Assembly (NCBI GenBank): GCA_012932295.1
Contig: JAAONU010000018.1
Coordinates: 5,140,206 to 5,204,205, forward strand
DNA: 64,000 nt
Source of the DNA: Cyclina sinensis
Taxonomy: Eukaryota > Mollusca > Bivalvia > Venerida > Veneridae
Direction: 5' to 3'
Shown here piece after piece: positions 11,301-30,639 of this stretch (its first letter is position 1; each line of letters begins with the position of its first letter). A program made the translations under genes and the position numbers. Below the pieces are notes generated by a model. That model worked only from the letters and a program-made list of their open reading frames with translations. It ran no database searches and had not been told where the DNA came from.

Positions 11301-12568
11301 TTACGACATTATTTTCTATTCATTGGTGCTCGTTTGTAATACATTAGAAAAAATATTTGTTATTCCTGCGAATAAAATATGTATTTTTCTTGCTAGAAAA
11401 CTTTAGATACCTTTGACTTCAAAAATAGCTTAGGTAATCCATTGGGAAAAAAGTTCATGGCACATTTAGAATTCTGACGACTGCTTCTACCCGTCTACCG
11501 CTGTCCTCCATGGACCTCTTTGATTCCCGCAAATGTGCAATTCTCTGAAAAAATAAATGTTAAGGTACACTTGCCCCCTAACGTTGATCCTTTATCCCTT
11601 ACATGTTTCAGACGCTGCTTGGTGCTGTACTTTGCACGTGCATTTTCATGAAGGGGCCAGATGCAGAAGATGAAATTAAAAAGAGAGAAGTTGGATGTGC
11701 GGTATGTTGCATTTCCAGACCCATAAGAATCATTTTAAAATACATGTAGTGTACTAGTAATCGACTTTTGACGTCTGGGTCAAATTTGTGGCCTAAAAAT
11801 ATATTCCTAGGCTACGTTCTTTTGTTGGAACATTTAATAGCTTTCATATTCATATATAAATGTATGTTATTTGTAATGTTAAATGTGAAAGTATCTGTAG
11901 CTTTGCGCTCCCAGTACTTCAAAAAGTATGGTTTTCTCTCGTTGGATTATGCATTCACACGATTGTGTTTCAAGCAATGCTGTGACGAAATGTTCTTCAA
12001 TTCAATTTTTCGTTGTTTGTTTCAGATTCAAGGACAATATATTCTAGCGATGTTTACTATAATGGGTTGTTTTATCGGCTGTATTAGTGCTGGAGTCGGG
12101 GGTTTGGCGTCAACCGGTTTTGATGATGATGATGATGAGGAGGAGGATGGTATAAGAAAAACACTGGCAGTCGTGATTCTTGTAGGCTGTATCTTAGCCG
12201 TATTTGTGACAATTTTCTCCATAAGTGTTGTTTGTACATACAGCTCATACTTTGGTGTGATGATAACGCGTGGACGTCGTGGAAGGGTCGTCATCATGAA
12301 TGCAGGGGCCACAACAACAATGCCGTCAACATTTAACACAACAACATTCAATGCAACGTCAAATACAAACAGTGATCAAATTCGTCAGCTGGAGGCTCAA
12401 AATCGATTGCTTCAACAGCAGCTTGAGTTACAAAGGCAACTACAACAACAACAACAACAAACTCAGTACTCGGGTGGATTTTATCCCCCACCCCCTCCCC
12501 CAACATATGGAGTTGACCCGGCATTTCCGCCTACAGCCCCTCCCCCAAGCTATAATGACGTTAAATAA
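11078..12568 (+). CDS. Four-helix membrane protein with Gln-rich coiled segment and PPxY tail
   Basis: Coding exons: 11078-11215 (exon starts 11052, donor gtaatt), 11612-11701 (donor gtatgt) and 12026-12568 (stop taa). All phases agree, giving about 256 residues. Predicted helices lie near residues 5-26, 38-62, 80-103 and 122-152. An acidic loop (DDDDDEEED) sits between helices 3 and 4. The cytoplasmic tail has a Thr/Asn-rich part, a Gln-rich coiled-coil stretch (about 200-222), then PPPPPPTYG and a final APPPSYNDVK. PPTY and PPSY fit the PPxY motif bound by WW domains, as in Nedd4-type ligases, which suggests trafficking or ubiquitination control. The layout resembles TMEM255 or MS4A-like tetraspan proteins, but I cannot assign orthology. 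The first ATG has a weak context; the next Met (residue 8) is better. Upstream 5' UTR exons are not resolved. Confidence 0.75.
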
Positions 12569-13300
12569 GGGACCAACTCTTTAGACATTGCAAGCTGAAA
12601 TGATAATTTCCTTGACCAGTTCACAAACTAGGATGTACATTCACTTACAGTCCCCTTGTATTATATCATAATATAACGTTCAGTAATATCATTTATTAAA
12701 CAAGTATTTGGCAATACAGTCTTGAATTCACTTGGATGTCCTGGCCACTTGTATTTCTATTATAATAGAATCATATATCATGATGGAATGACACTTTGTC
12801 TGGTTTAAACTCAGAGCCTATTTTCATAAATTACCCTAAGTGGAATATTAATATAAATGGTGTGTTTATTGAAACTGTTTTTGAGAGAAGGGGATAATAT
12901 AATTTTTACATAGATCTATGTGCACTGTGACCCCAAACTGTTGAGTTTACCCACAGTTATTTTTTCCTATGTTAGTATTCGATATAAACAGAAAAATAAG
13001 TCTATCTCCTGTGAGATAACATTGTTCTAAGGTTATACATGTACGTACAATAATTCTGCATTACCTCTGTTTATATTTATTATTTTTATACTGTTAAACT
13101 TTACATATATTGTTGTTGTTCTTTGTTGTCGTTTCGCCCAAGAAAAGTTTCTTTTTCGTTGGGATTTGAATTCATTTTTGGAATGGTTGGATTCGGTTTG
13201 GTCTGATTGTGTAAGTAACGTCCTACAGAACTCATATTCATATCGGGCGGGCACTTTACCTTATAATCGTCCATTCTCTGTTAGAAACACCCAGCTTTCT

Positions 13301-14880
13301 TATATACACTCAACAGAAAAAGAAACCTGACACTTTTAGTTTTTAAATATTTTGCACATCTGCGAAGTTATCAAAATTGCGTATATTGCACAAACATATA
13401 CTATCGACACACTTAACACGTGCATCGTTTCGTCGTCATGTTATCAGTCAAATGCAGCTAGGCGTTAAATTTCCGTTTTTGCACGTGGAGCTCGTGCACG
13501 CGGAACGGTAAACGGTAGACAGTGTTACAAAGCACTATACATGTCATCAGTGAAAATTCACATCTTAAGTTGACAAGTTTTACAATGCCACGGTTGTCAG
13601 AAGCCGAGAGAAATAGGGCTATTGGAATGCTCCAGGGCGGCGCTTCCGTTGTCAACGTTAGCAGAACCTTTAACTGCAGTCGCAACACAATTCATGAGCT
13701 TGCTAGACGTTTTACGCAAACAGGTGGTGTGTCCGATAAACCCAGGTCAGGTAGACCAAGGGCAAGTAACCCGAAGGGATGATTGTGCCATTATCTTAAT
13801 GCACTTACGTAACCGCTTCAGACCCGCGACGTTGACGGCACCTTTGTTAACGTAAGTGCTCAAACTATTTGCAATAGGTTACGCACACAAAGACGCCCAA
13901 TTAGAGCCCGACGCCCATATACCGGTGGTATACTGACATGACGCCATCGTCAGGCCCGTATGGCATGGGCACGTGCCCACCGTCACTGGCGTCGACGTGA
14001 CTGGAACACTGTACCTGTTTTCAGACGAATCGCGGTTCAATCTGAGTAATGCCGACGGCCGCACACGAGTCTGTCGCCGGCAAGGTAACGGTTCGCACCC
14101 GTCTGTGTTAGAGAACATGGTCGTTTTGGGGGTGGTGGCGTAATGATATGGGGTGGGATAATGGGGGGGGGGTACAGAAAACCCGACTCATCGTTCTGCG
14201 AGGCAACTTAAATGCCCAAGGGTACATTAACAATATTTTAAATGCAGGAGCTATTCCGTTTTTTAAGAAAAGCTCCAGCCTGTTTTCCAGCAGGATAATG
14301 CCCGTCCCCACACAGCAAGAATTACACGCGCTCACTTAGCAGCAGCAAACGTTAACGTCATGCAATGGCCAGCAATGACTCCAGATATGAATCCAATAGA
14401 GCATATCTGGGACGAGCTTGACAGAAACGTTCGCCAAAGACATGCTCCACAAAATATCCAAGAGCTGACAAATGCATTGATTCATGAATGGAACAATCTT
14501 CCCAACGGACTTATACAACGTTACGTCAATTCGATGCGACGACGCGTGGATACACTCATTAGAGCTACAGGTGCTCACATCCGATATTGATTTCAATACC
14601 AGAACACTTGAACATTATTAAATTGTGATCTAAAGGGTTAAAATTTACGAGTATGTCAATGCCATTACATACAAACTGATAAATTCAATTTTGACCCCTA
14701 TCCTTGAAATTACGTAATTAAACCAACTTAAATCATGACCAATAAAACCAAAATGCATATCTGGGTTGGGAATGGATCATTTTAACATGTCCAAAAGTTG
14801 TTGTCATGCTGTATTGTCTATTTTCTGAAAAAATGAATAAAACATACTCTGCCAGGTTTCTGTTTTTTGTTGAGTATATA
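13301..14880 (+). mobile_element. Tc1/mariner-type DNA transposon, inactive
   Basis: Terminal inverted repeats of about 30 bases are visible. The left end begins TATATACACTCAACAG and runs into AAAAAGAAACCTGACA. The right end reads, in reverse complement, TATATACTCAACAAAAAACA then GAAACCTGGCAG. Flanking TA dinucleotides fit the superfamily's target. The element is about 1.58 kb and carries a broken DD34E-type transposase. Confidence 0.9.
13585..14590 (+). pseudogene. Tc1-like transposase pseudogene
   Basis: The start MPRLSEAERNRAIG leads into a helix-turn-helix N-terminal domain (VSRTFNCSRNTIHELARRF) and a GRPR hinge. The frame then shifts near 13770 and several times after. The catalytic triad can still be read across frames: Asp in FSDESRF (about 14020-14045), Asp in QQDNARPHTARI (about 14290), and Glu in NPIEHIWDEL (about 14400). 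This is the DD34E arrangement of Tc1. A homopolymer G run near 14164 adds another shift. Several frame breaks and one stop make it non-functional. Confidence 0.9.
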
Positions 14881-16960
14881 TGGTAATGGTCGAACCCATG
14901 ACCGTCAATAAATGAAAGGTTAAGTTATTTGAAGTAAGCGACTTTAACCACTCGACAAGTTTATAGATTTAGTGACGAAAGATCAACAAAAACAATGTTA
15001 GATTCACTTGTTGACACATTCAATATTTCAAACATGACTTTTAAATGTATTCTTACATGATTTTTTAAACATGTATAAGATTTTGATAATATGATTAAAT
15101 ATGATTAATAATATGATTGTTCTTGATCAATTTTGAATGCATATGATAATTGAATGATGCTATTACATCATGCCTTCTACACTATTCCAGAACTCCCATG
15201 TTGTACTAAGAATAGTGTGAACTCCTCTATTTCTATGGTGTGTGTGTGTGTGTGTGTGTGCATACGAGCATCTCTCTCTTTCTCTACCTACCTACCTACC
15301 TTATATGCTTTCTTTTTTTTCAATTTATTATTCCCCGCCATAGGAGGAGGGCTACTATTTTTCGCTTTGTCCGTCCGTCTTTCCGTGCTTCCCGTCCGTC
15401 CGGTCTCATAACTAAGTAACCGATGGGTGTAATTTCATGTGACGCAACAAAAATATATGTGTCATCGGCACGGGATTAGGCAGGCACACGATTTGTTCTC
15501 CTTAGATCAGTTAGACCTGAGTTATGGCTCTGTTATTCATTTCAATTCAGACACTCCTGGTTCTTTTACGTGCCCAATGTACTGCAGCGAGAAATTTTGA
15601 ATTTAAAATTTCATTCAAATGTCATTCATAAGACAATTTGTAGTGTTCGTGGAGGAGCGCGTACACCTGGCAAACAAGTCCTGTGCATTACCACTAACCT
15701 GAGCACTTCACTACTTCTTGGCCGTTTACGACAATGTAATGATGCAGTTGTTCTTTGGATACTGTTATGTGCTTTTTAACAAGACTACTTACTGTCTTGT
15801 TTCCTTGTGTTTAATGCCCTTCATCAGCATTTCAGATCGACAATCGAGTATTTATATCACCCGTTCTTCCTAGAAATTCTAGGTACTAGTCTCCTAATTA
15901 CGAATTACCAACGGATAAATTTTCTGTCTTTTTTCTGAAATTATATTTACTATGTTGGGGAGGGGGTATTATAAATGAAGTTGTAAGACCCAGTAGTACA
16001 ACAGAATGAGCCTTTTTTAGATAATACAAACTATTAAAAAGGAAAGATAACTCCAAAATACGTCTGACATTATACTTGTGTCGAAATATTTGGATGACCG
16101 ATAGATGGACATTTTCCATCCGACAAGAAAATGTATGTACTTCATCTGGCATTGTAAAATGAAGAGAAAATAATGAATAGTAAATATAAACAGCTTCGTA
16201 TAAACCGTTAGTGTCTTATGGTATGCAAGAGTATTTTAATGAATTTACGCGTTTGTTTTCTTTTTTGAGTTGGGCTTTTAGATTTGCTTGTTAGTAACGT
16301 TTTGAATTTTAGGATATTAGGTCTCATATTGTAATATCTACTGAGTGTGATAAATGTGTCTCGGTCATTATCATAAAGGAAGGACATTTAAGTAGTTAAT
16401 GGAATTCGTCAGCTACATCATTTAAATTACAGTTTTGACATTTTCTTTTTGAGATATCTTGGCCTGTCCACCTACCAGTTTCGACAGGAAAGTAATGATT
16501 ACCAGTTCTGAATTTTACGAAAGTAATATAATCTTGTTTATTTACAGTAGCAGTAGATATTTTCTAGTTCAATGCTATCTTTATAAAGTAAGTAATTTCT
16601 ACCTTTACTTGAATTATTTAAAGAGGCTTGTCAGTTTTGTAGATTTTGATCAAGCAATATATGTTTAATGACATGTTTAAGATATTTATTTTATATAATA
16701 TGTTTAATAACTATTAAATGTAGAATTGTCGGTTACTGGAATAGACTTATCACAGGCAAACAAAGTAAACTTTCCTTTAAATAATACCGATATATGGTCA
16801 ACTTGCCTAATTTTGAATCTAGATGGATAATATGATAAAATCCATTTTAAATCCACTTTAGATAAACTGGGGGATATGATATGTGCAGAGACATATATCA
16901 GAATACGGGTACCTATATGTTGTACGCCGAAACTGGGAGATAATAACCCTTTAGGGACAG
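14881..16960. other. Intergenic DNA with simple repeats and a dispersed repeat
   Basis: This stretch holds a diverged tRNA-like fragment on the minus strand (14895-14970), a (GT)n tract at 15238-15260, a (CTAC)n tract near 15284-15300 and the dispersed repeat at 15335-15560. Short ORFs on either strand lack recognisable domains. Confidence 0.5.
15335..15560. repeat. Dispersed repeat with GTCCGTCC steps
   Basis: It begins CCCCGCCATAGGAGGAGGGC, runs through repeated GTCCGTCC-like steps and ends near GAGTTATGGCTCTGTTATT. It shares style and pieces with 6755-7285 and with 40640-40740. No coding content was seen. Confidence 0.45.
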
Positions 16961-16962
16961 CC

Positions 16963-16996
16963 AGAGACATATAAAACATATGTTTTATATGTCTCT
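16963..16996. repeat. Perfect 34-base palindrome
   Basis: The left half is AGAGACATATAAAACAT and the right half is its exact reverse complement, with no spacer. It lies about 300 bases before the SNRPB start codon exon end. It could be a fold-back element remnant or a chance palindrome within a repeat. Confidence 0.9.
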
Positions 16997-17298
16997 AGAA
17001 CAACTTTTAAGTGGCGTTGTGATTTCTGATCTGTTTTACTAAAGCTAACTCACCCAAAAATAACATCCTGGCAACACCCGAGCTCCAACTGATTACTTGT
17101 TTCAAATAATTTAATGTACGGGATCCTTGCCATAATCCTTCTGCTTTCACTAAGTCCGGATACTGTATAACGAGAATTTATCGATGTGGTTGTTTACAGG
17201 TGGCGCTTCAGTAGACGAATTGTAGACGTACCGCCACCAAAGAAGTTGGTGTATCAATATTTGTATCGACGGAATCCGCCGTCATTTAATCTTGAAAG

Positions 17299-23954
<6,656 letters not shown>

Positions 23955-24645
23955 GCAGGGATGGATGTTTTTAAACAGTGTTCAGTGTAAAAAAAAAAGG
24001 AAACTTAAAAGAATAATCAATAGTGCAGATGGCAGCTGTTACAATATTATCTTGCAACGTCTTCTAAGGTGGTTAAGTAACGAGTATAATGATTCGATAT
24101 TTGTGACTGCTGATTGTGGCTGGATTTGTGTTGACTTATCTGATAAGTCAGAAATGTTTCGAAGAACAATGCTTTTACCAAGAAAGCTACACTTCTTTAT
24201 CATTTAATTTAAACATCTAGTTTATCACTTTTCTAACATTATACAAAATAAGTAGAAATTTTAATCAACTCCTCCACACCACATAGAATGTAGTATTGGA
24301 ATGAAGAAATCAAGTGCTGTCACGTTTTCCTGAACTTTGACATTTTCAATGAAATCTATTTTTTTATACTTACAGTAAATAGGTTTTATACTAAATTTCT
24401 GTCTGAGGACTGAAGTTACACACACACATTGTGGTGTTTGCTTAATTTTAAAGAAGGTATTTTCATATCCAGGTGAAAATGAAATTTTTACCAGTTGGAA
24501 AGATTCACAAGCCTTTAAAAAACTTCTTAAAAAGACGGGCAGTGTTGAGGAATTATTCTTGTAATATTTTGTCACTTCATTTCATTCATTGTTTTTAAAC
24601 ATTTGTATTGTAAAATCATGTCAATAAAAAGTTGAATTTATATCT
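23955..24645 (+). other. SNRPB 3' UTR and poly(A) signal
   Basis: The sequence after the SmB stop runs to a canonical AATAAA at 24623-24628. This is the only canonical signal I noticed in this stretch, which makes it the likely end of the transcript. Confidence 0.55.
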
Positions 24646-24649
24646 GGTG

Positions 24650-27600
24650 CCTTGTTGATAACCATTTTACTTTTATTATGAATGATCCTGAGTTCAACTT
24701 ACAAGTTGGTAGAATATTATAGATTTGGAAATGAATATCGGCTTACCAGAAATCTTGTTTCACTAACATCAGATAAGGAAGTTCATTTTAAAAGACTCGT
24801 CTGAAACTACAAGAACATGCTGATTTGGGTGAACTATTTTCATTTGTGAAAATTGACATCTGTTCTGGCTCCAGATAGCCTGTTGTACACAGAGATATGT
24901 TAACTTGTTTAAAAGATCTAGCGATAAACCATGTGCTTACAGAGTTGTTTTTTTTAAGTGTCTGTTTAAACATGGAAACCTTAAGGAAAGAATCCAAACA
25001 GCAATGCTGAGCTTAACGTCAGTGATTCTCTTCGAGTTCAAACTTGGTCCATGCGCTAGAAAAGTTGCATATTTATATGCTCTAACATGTAAAGATGGGT
25101 CATCAGTCTAGCAAATTCTGGTGTGGATAGCTGATAAGTATCATTTGATTGGGATGAAACTTGCAACACTAATATTAGAAGTGCGTGAGTCGACTCCTTT
25201 CTTAGGTTAACTGTACTGGGTATAAAATATTTTACTGCAGCGAAATTTGTGCAGAGAACTATTATAGTTTCATACGATAGTAGGAACTTTGTATACATTA
25301 CCTACATAAAAGGTAGGTGTGGAAAACATTGTAAGGAAGGGTTTATACATGCTGGTTGCAGTTATGTGGACATGAATTATGTAATAATTCTCACCAGTTC
25401 CGAGGCAGAGATGAAAACTCTGCCATTCTGATGATTTCAGGAAATAATTTTCCAGGCTGAAAGTTAAATTTAAGCTGAATTGTTTTAACTGGTTATAGTA
25501 ACACTTCTATAATTTTTGATAAGCGTGAAATGAAAACATCTACCCTCAAAATGTTTTTCTACTCGTACATTTGCAACCAGTAACGCTTCACCTTATTTGA
25601 ACCATAGCACTGACATGACCAGAAGTGTATATTTAAGAAATTACAAGTTATTTGCAAGTCTTGAGTCAGATTGCTGGCAGTTTCGAAATGTAAACTTGAA
25701 ATGTTCATTAATGATACAGTTCCAGTTAACAACAGTTTTCAACAAATACTCCCTTAAATACACTCACAGGCAAAACAGATAAGAAAAAACACAAGACTAT
25801 TTTCAGCCATGTCCAAGTAACTAGTACACGCTTTGGGTGAATATTGCTCTTTGAGGGCTGTTGCTATAGAAACTTATCCAAATACCAAATGAAACTGGTT
25901 GTGAAATTTGGTTTGTACTTTTGCAGGGGGTATTTCAAATTCTGCAACTTTGGTCATTATTATCCCTGTCCTGGACGACACATCCATTAACTACATAGTA
26001 CAATCCTTTTGTGAGAAATCAAAAAGTTGATAACTATTCACCTCTTGCACTCAGCTCTGTTAAATGAACCTCCACCAAGTTCTAATGCAGATCAAAGCGA
26101 AGGGATTTTGGAGTTACATCTTGCACCCACTGTGGTTGCTAGTGAATGTCTAGCTTTTGGTATATAGCTACGCACACGAGTCGAGTAGGTAACTCACCTT
26201 ACCATCGTTCTCTAGAAATGATCCTACTTATTTGTTACCAAAGCTTGTAGTAAACCTGACCACACAAAAGTCTTGGAGGAGGGGGGTGGGGGGGATTTCA
26301 AACTAGACATTCCCTCAGGTGTTTATCTCAGCACTCGTGCCATCTGTGAAATTGGCCTGTGAAATACAGTCACGTGTATTCTTCTAAGGCAGCATGAGTT
26401 TCGTCATGAAATTCTTTAAACAAGCTTTTTTTCAGAGAAAAGTTTAAAATGTCAGTTTACCGTAAGTCAATTTTTGAAAGATATAGCAATATAACATAAA
26501 GAATATTTAATGCCAATATATGAAACCGCAAAGTTTTAATTTGGTCTAGTCTATTCTAGACTTGGTCTAGCCAAACTGAAATTCTCATTTGGTTAGATAT
26601 GCCTCGACCAACCCAGAATTCCATGTTTGTCTAAGTGGTTTCAGAATATGTAAATATTCATTTTTACGACATATAAAATGCTAGCGAGTTTTTTTTTTTT
26701 TCAATTTCTTCCGTGATTGTTAAAAAGGACACATGGCTGCCAAAAAAAAGACGTAATAACATAGTTAAATCCTTATTAAATCAAGAACTATCACTAAAGG
26801 TCATGAATACTCCCAGATACGTATTTACCATAGTAATTTTTACATTTATAGTTTGTCATATTATAAAAAGATTAGTTCTAAACCTCGAGACTCAAACTTC
26901 TGTGGAAAGTAAGCTCAGCAATGTAAGTTAACATTATGGATAAACACACACACAACTTAACCGTCCTGCAAAAAAAAGTCAGCAGAATTCAATACGTACA
27001 CACACTATGTGCTGAGGACATGCAAATCTGCACTAAGTATTAAAGAAGTTTAATAATACTCCTTAACAAAAAAAAAACAAAAAAAACAAGCAACATCAAA
27101 TGTCTTTAGTAGTTATGAGTGGTGCAAAGTTTAATTGAAATCCCACAAATATTTTCTGATACATAGCGCAAAGTAACTTTGAATGATCTTTATGTGAAGA
27201 ATAAATACCAAAGAGTCAGAACTTAGAATAAAATCATTGAAGCAGAACAACTCTTGATACTAATTTATTTAGTAATGATTAGCTGAATTCAGACAAAATT
27301 TAATAGAGTTTGAAAAATAATGCTGAAAAACTTGCATTGACCAACACATATCAAAGAGCTATCATTCAACGATTAATCATCAGTGCAAAATACGGACTTC
27401 AGCACAACAACGACAGGCACAATTCACAGGATTATTAAAATCTGACAAAAAGTTATTGAGAAATAACTCGAACAAATTAATGTATAAAAAATGAAAGACC
27501 TATAACTCATTGAAATATCATGTGAGAAGAACGCGGCAGCAATACCAGGCTTCGTACTTATGATTCTTGCAATGTATTATTAAAATCTAATGGTGAGAAA

Positions 27601-27870
27601 TGGTCCGGACAAATGGATGTGTATAACAAATATCGAAGGGCCATAACTCATCGAAAAAAAATCATGATTATGACATAACAATGCCTATCTAGGCTTGGTA
27701 CTTATGAATCCTGCATTATATAGAAATAGTCTGAGAAAATTGTGTTTACAAACCAACCGACTAGTGGTCGTGAATCCAATTTAGCCCCCAGATATTCTGT
27801 CTTGGGGTCCAATTAACTGTCTATTTGAAAGTATTCTTCAAACTTGATAAGTTCCTACAAAAAAAAAAAA
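24650..27870. other. Intergenic DNA without recognised genes
   Basis: Only low-complexity tracts are evident: a G-rich run at 26277-26294, a T run near 26690 and A runs near 27067 and 27858-27881. The small ORFs show no domain and no matching splice sites. Confidence 0.5.
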
Positions 27871-27884
27871 AAAAAAAAAACACT

Positions 27885-28640
27885 ATGTTTGAACGAATGC
27901 TATGCCTCCTGGTGTGCACTGGCCTGATTAACTGACCTCTAAGTAGGTCTGGTGGGTCGAGCTCATCAATGTGCATGTATCTGTGAAGTTTGGAGACTGT
28001 AGGTGGAAGGACCCGTGTATGGTCTAGGTTAAAGTTTTGTGACAAATAAACGAACACGTACACTGCAAGACCAAAAACAGTATGCCTTTTCTCGATGGGC
28101 ACATAAAGAATATGCCCTCCCTCTGCGGGTAAAGATGGAAGCACATTCATATTGTTGCCAAGGGAAGCGTAATATTTGCTATTTTGGGTCATGTTGGCGT
28201 TGACCTTTGACGCTGCGACCTCTAAATGGTTCTGTTGGAAAGAGCTCATCACGTGAATACACGTGAAGTTAAAAAGCTTGGGATGGAAGGACTTTTATTT
28301 TATGGTCAAGGCTAAGGTAAACAGTTGCTATATGGTGACCCTGACCTTTGACCCTCGGACCTCTAATGGGTCTGGTGGATAGAGATTATCAAGGTGAATA
28401 CTCATGTAAAGTTAGAAAGCTTTGGAAGGAAGCACTTTCATTTTATGGCCAATGTTAATATTTCATTTTGCTATACGGTGAGTTTGACCTTTGACCCTGG
28501 GACCTCTAAGTGGTCTGGCGGATAGAGTGCATACACATGTGATGTTGTAATTCTTTGGAATCATGTTTATTTTATGACCAGTATAAATATTTTCTTTTTG
28601 GGGTCACGGTGACCTTGGCTTTTGACCACGTCGCGTGACC
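27885..28640. repeat. Degenerate tandem array with TGACCTTTGACC-like steps
   Basis: About five to six diverged units of roughly 110-135 bases contain GACCTCTAA, GGTCTGGTGGATAGAG, AAGTTAGAAAGCTTTGGA and TTTATGGCCAA. Most units begin with a TGACCTTTGACC-like motif (near 28200, 28338, 28487 and a weaker one near 28610). No protein is encoded. Confidence 0.7.
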
Positions 28641-28965
28641 AAAAATGGTACTATCACGGCCAAAATGGCGGATTTATGTTCGGTTTGGTTGCTATTTGAA
28701 CTTTCGAGTCTTTTTCTCTCGTATTATAGCAATCGTAACAACTCGGCCTTTTCCGACATCTTCGTATATATATTGAAGTCGCCCGAGGTGTTCCGAATGG
28801 TATTATAGCGCATTCAAAGCGCCATAGAAATCTCTTTCCAACTGTTTATAGACCAGTTTTAAGTTCCTTACCTTCGAGGTTTGGAGAATACTTTCGGTAA
28901 ACAAAGCGTGGTCACGAAACACGGAATCCATGACACTTTCGCGCCAAAATATCGACGATATTAGG
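28615..28965 (-). repeat. Left arm of a second inverted repeat
   Basis: Its reverse complement matches 30360-30635. Shared stretches include ATATCGTCGATATTTTGGCG, GATTCCGTGTTTCGT, AAACCTCGAAGGTAAG, AAAACTGGTCT and GCGCTTTGAATG. On the plus strand TTTCGCGCCAAA (28938-28949) fits the E2F consensus. Confidence 0.8.
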
Positions 28966-29404
28966 TTTTACAGAACAGAACAGAACATTTATCTAGAAGT
29001 GTACAATGTACATTGTCATGTTATACCGTGATATATACGCAATAAACAAACATGGTAACTTACCATAATATTACTAAGGCACAGGTAACAAACATAAATG
29101 CGACAGATAAAACACTTTTTCATTTGTATTTATTTAAATACGATATTTAATTTCAATGATTATGGACATTCATTTATTCAGCAATTGCCGTTTATTCTTC
29201 TTAGAAATGGACAAGATGTCAGAATGGCACGTTCCACAGACATGTTACGTAACACGTAATGAAAAACGATGCTTAATGTGATACGTAACATTTGTTATTT
29301 TTGTAATCTCTGTTTCGACTGCCTTACAGTTAATGGAGCCATCAAGTTGCGCGTAGACATTTCAATGGTCAGGTAGCAGAATACTTCAAATTGACTGCAA
29401 TAAG

Positions 29405-29545
29405 GTTAACGAACGCGTGATTTCAAAAGAGAGATCGGTTAGTATATTGGTTAGATACTGGAACACTTCTTAGTTGAACTGACCGCCGGGATTTGGCCAA
29501 AAAACTTTTGAAACCGGCGTTTAACTTCAATAAACATATAAACAA
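29405..29545 (+). mobile_element. 5'-truncated SINE copy
   Basis: The segment GAGAGATCGGTTAG to TTAACTTCAATAAACAT matches the 3' body of the SINE at 1664-1950. The tRNA head is not recognisable. Confidence 0.6.
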
Positions 29546-29599
29546 AATTTCAAACATATGTTTTTATATTAATGATGACGTTATGATTTACTAACAGGA

Positions 29600-29805
29600 T
29601 GTGCCGCCGCTCCTCCACTAACATTAATAATTGTCTTTCGGATTAGACGTTAAACCGAGGTCCCTTGTATCAGTGTTATACACTGTGCATGGGAAAGAAC
29701 CAGGGGTGTCTCTGGAATTTTTTCTGCACCTTGCACATAAAATCACTAATCTCTGCAAGGGCGTCGGTCATATGGGCAACCGGTACCGACGATAAATAAA
29801 CTCAG
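29600..29805 (+). mobile_element. 5'-truncated SINE copy (family of 5510)
   Basis: It starts inside the acceptor-like end (GCCGCTCCTCCACTA). It contains the same body (GTATCAGTGTTATACACTG) and the tail ACCGACGATAAATAAACTCA seen at 5510-6030, here without the nested insertion. Confidence 0.75.
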
Positions 29806-30359
29806 ATATATAGAGTAGCCATTTGACAGTCGTCTTCAAGCAGTCAATGTGTTTCTAGGTGCACTGACTTTATTCTGTAATCTTTAAACATGATCGAGCA
29901 TGCCAGATCTGCAGTGATGGAAGTGTGACAAGCACGCAAGACCTTGTACAGACTAAAACGCCGTCAGTACTGGATAGTACCTCTGCATTGCTACGTGCGT
30001 GCGGGTTTTATACTGTCGGGTGCTTTGTATGTTTTACTAACGTTATTCTCTTAGTTGCAGTAAGACTTAAGCATCATTTGCCTGCTTGTCACATGCCTTA
30101 TGGTACATACAGTTCATTATAAGTTCATGTCAACTTTTTCTTTGCATTCCTAAAGGCATGCGGTAATTTACAAAGAAACATATACATAATACCAGATCTA
30201 TTTTATTTATGTATGAAATTAGAATCTGGCTGCATTACAGACGATTGCACCTCCACTTGTTGTTGTTGTGTTTTAGTAAGCTTTAAACAAAAAAAAAAAA
30301 AGATTTATTTTCAGACAAACGTAGTCAGGGGGAAAATAATGTGCACAGACTCGTACAAA

Positions 30360-30635
30360 ACATAATATCGTCGATATTTTGGCGTGAAAGTATGATTCCG
30401 TGTTTCGTACCACACTTTACCGAAAATATTCCCCACTTCGCTCAAACCTCGAAGGTAAGTCAGAAGGTAGAAGGAACTCAAAACTGGTCTTTATACCGTT
30501 GAAAAGAGTTTTCTATTGCGCTTTGAATGCCGCTCATCAGTTCTATTCAAACTTGAAAAACAGCGCCCAAGCCGCTCATAAATTCGCCATGTTAGCCCTG
30601 ATATGTACCATTTTTTTGGTCAAGTGGTTCTGAAT
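30360..30635 (+). repeat. Right arm of the second inverted repeat
   Basis: This is the inverted partner of 28615-28965, about 1.4 kb away. A frame of 77 codons crosses it, but there is no matching frame in the left arm, so I do not call it a gene. Confidence 0.8.
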
Positions 30636-30639
30636 GGAT

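Noticed and set aside
16704..16979. 91-codon minus-strand ORF
   Set aside because: No recognisable domain, no splice context, and it runs into the palindrome.
24261..24575. 104-codon minus-strand ORF
   Set aside because: Lies opposite the SNRPB 3' UTR and lacks any domain or splice signal.
27821..28252. 143-codon minus-strand ORF
   Set aside because: Spans an A run and the DR1 repeat array; composition follows the repeat.
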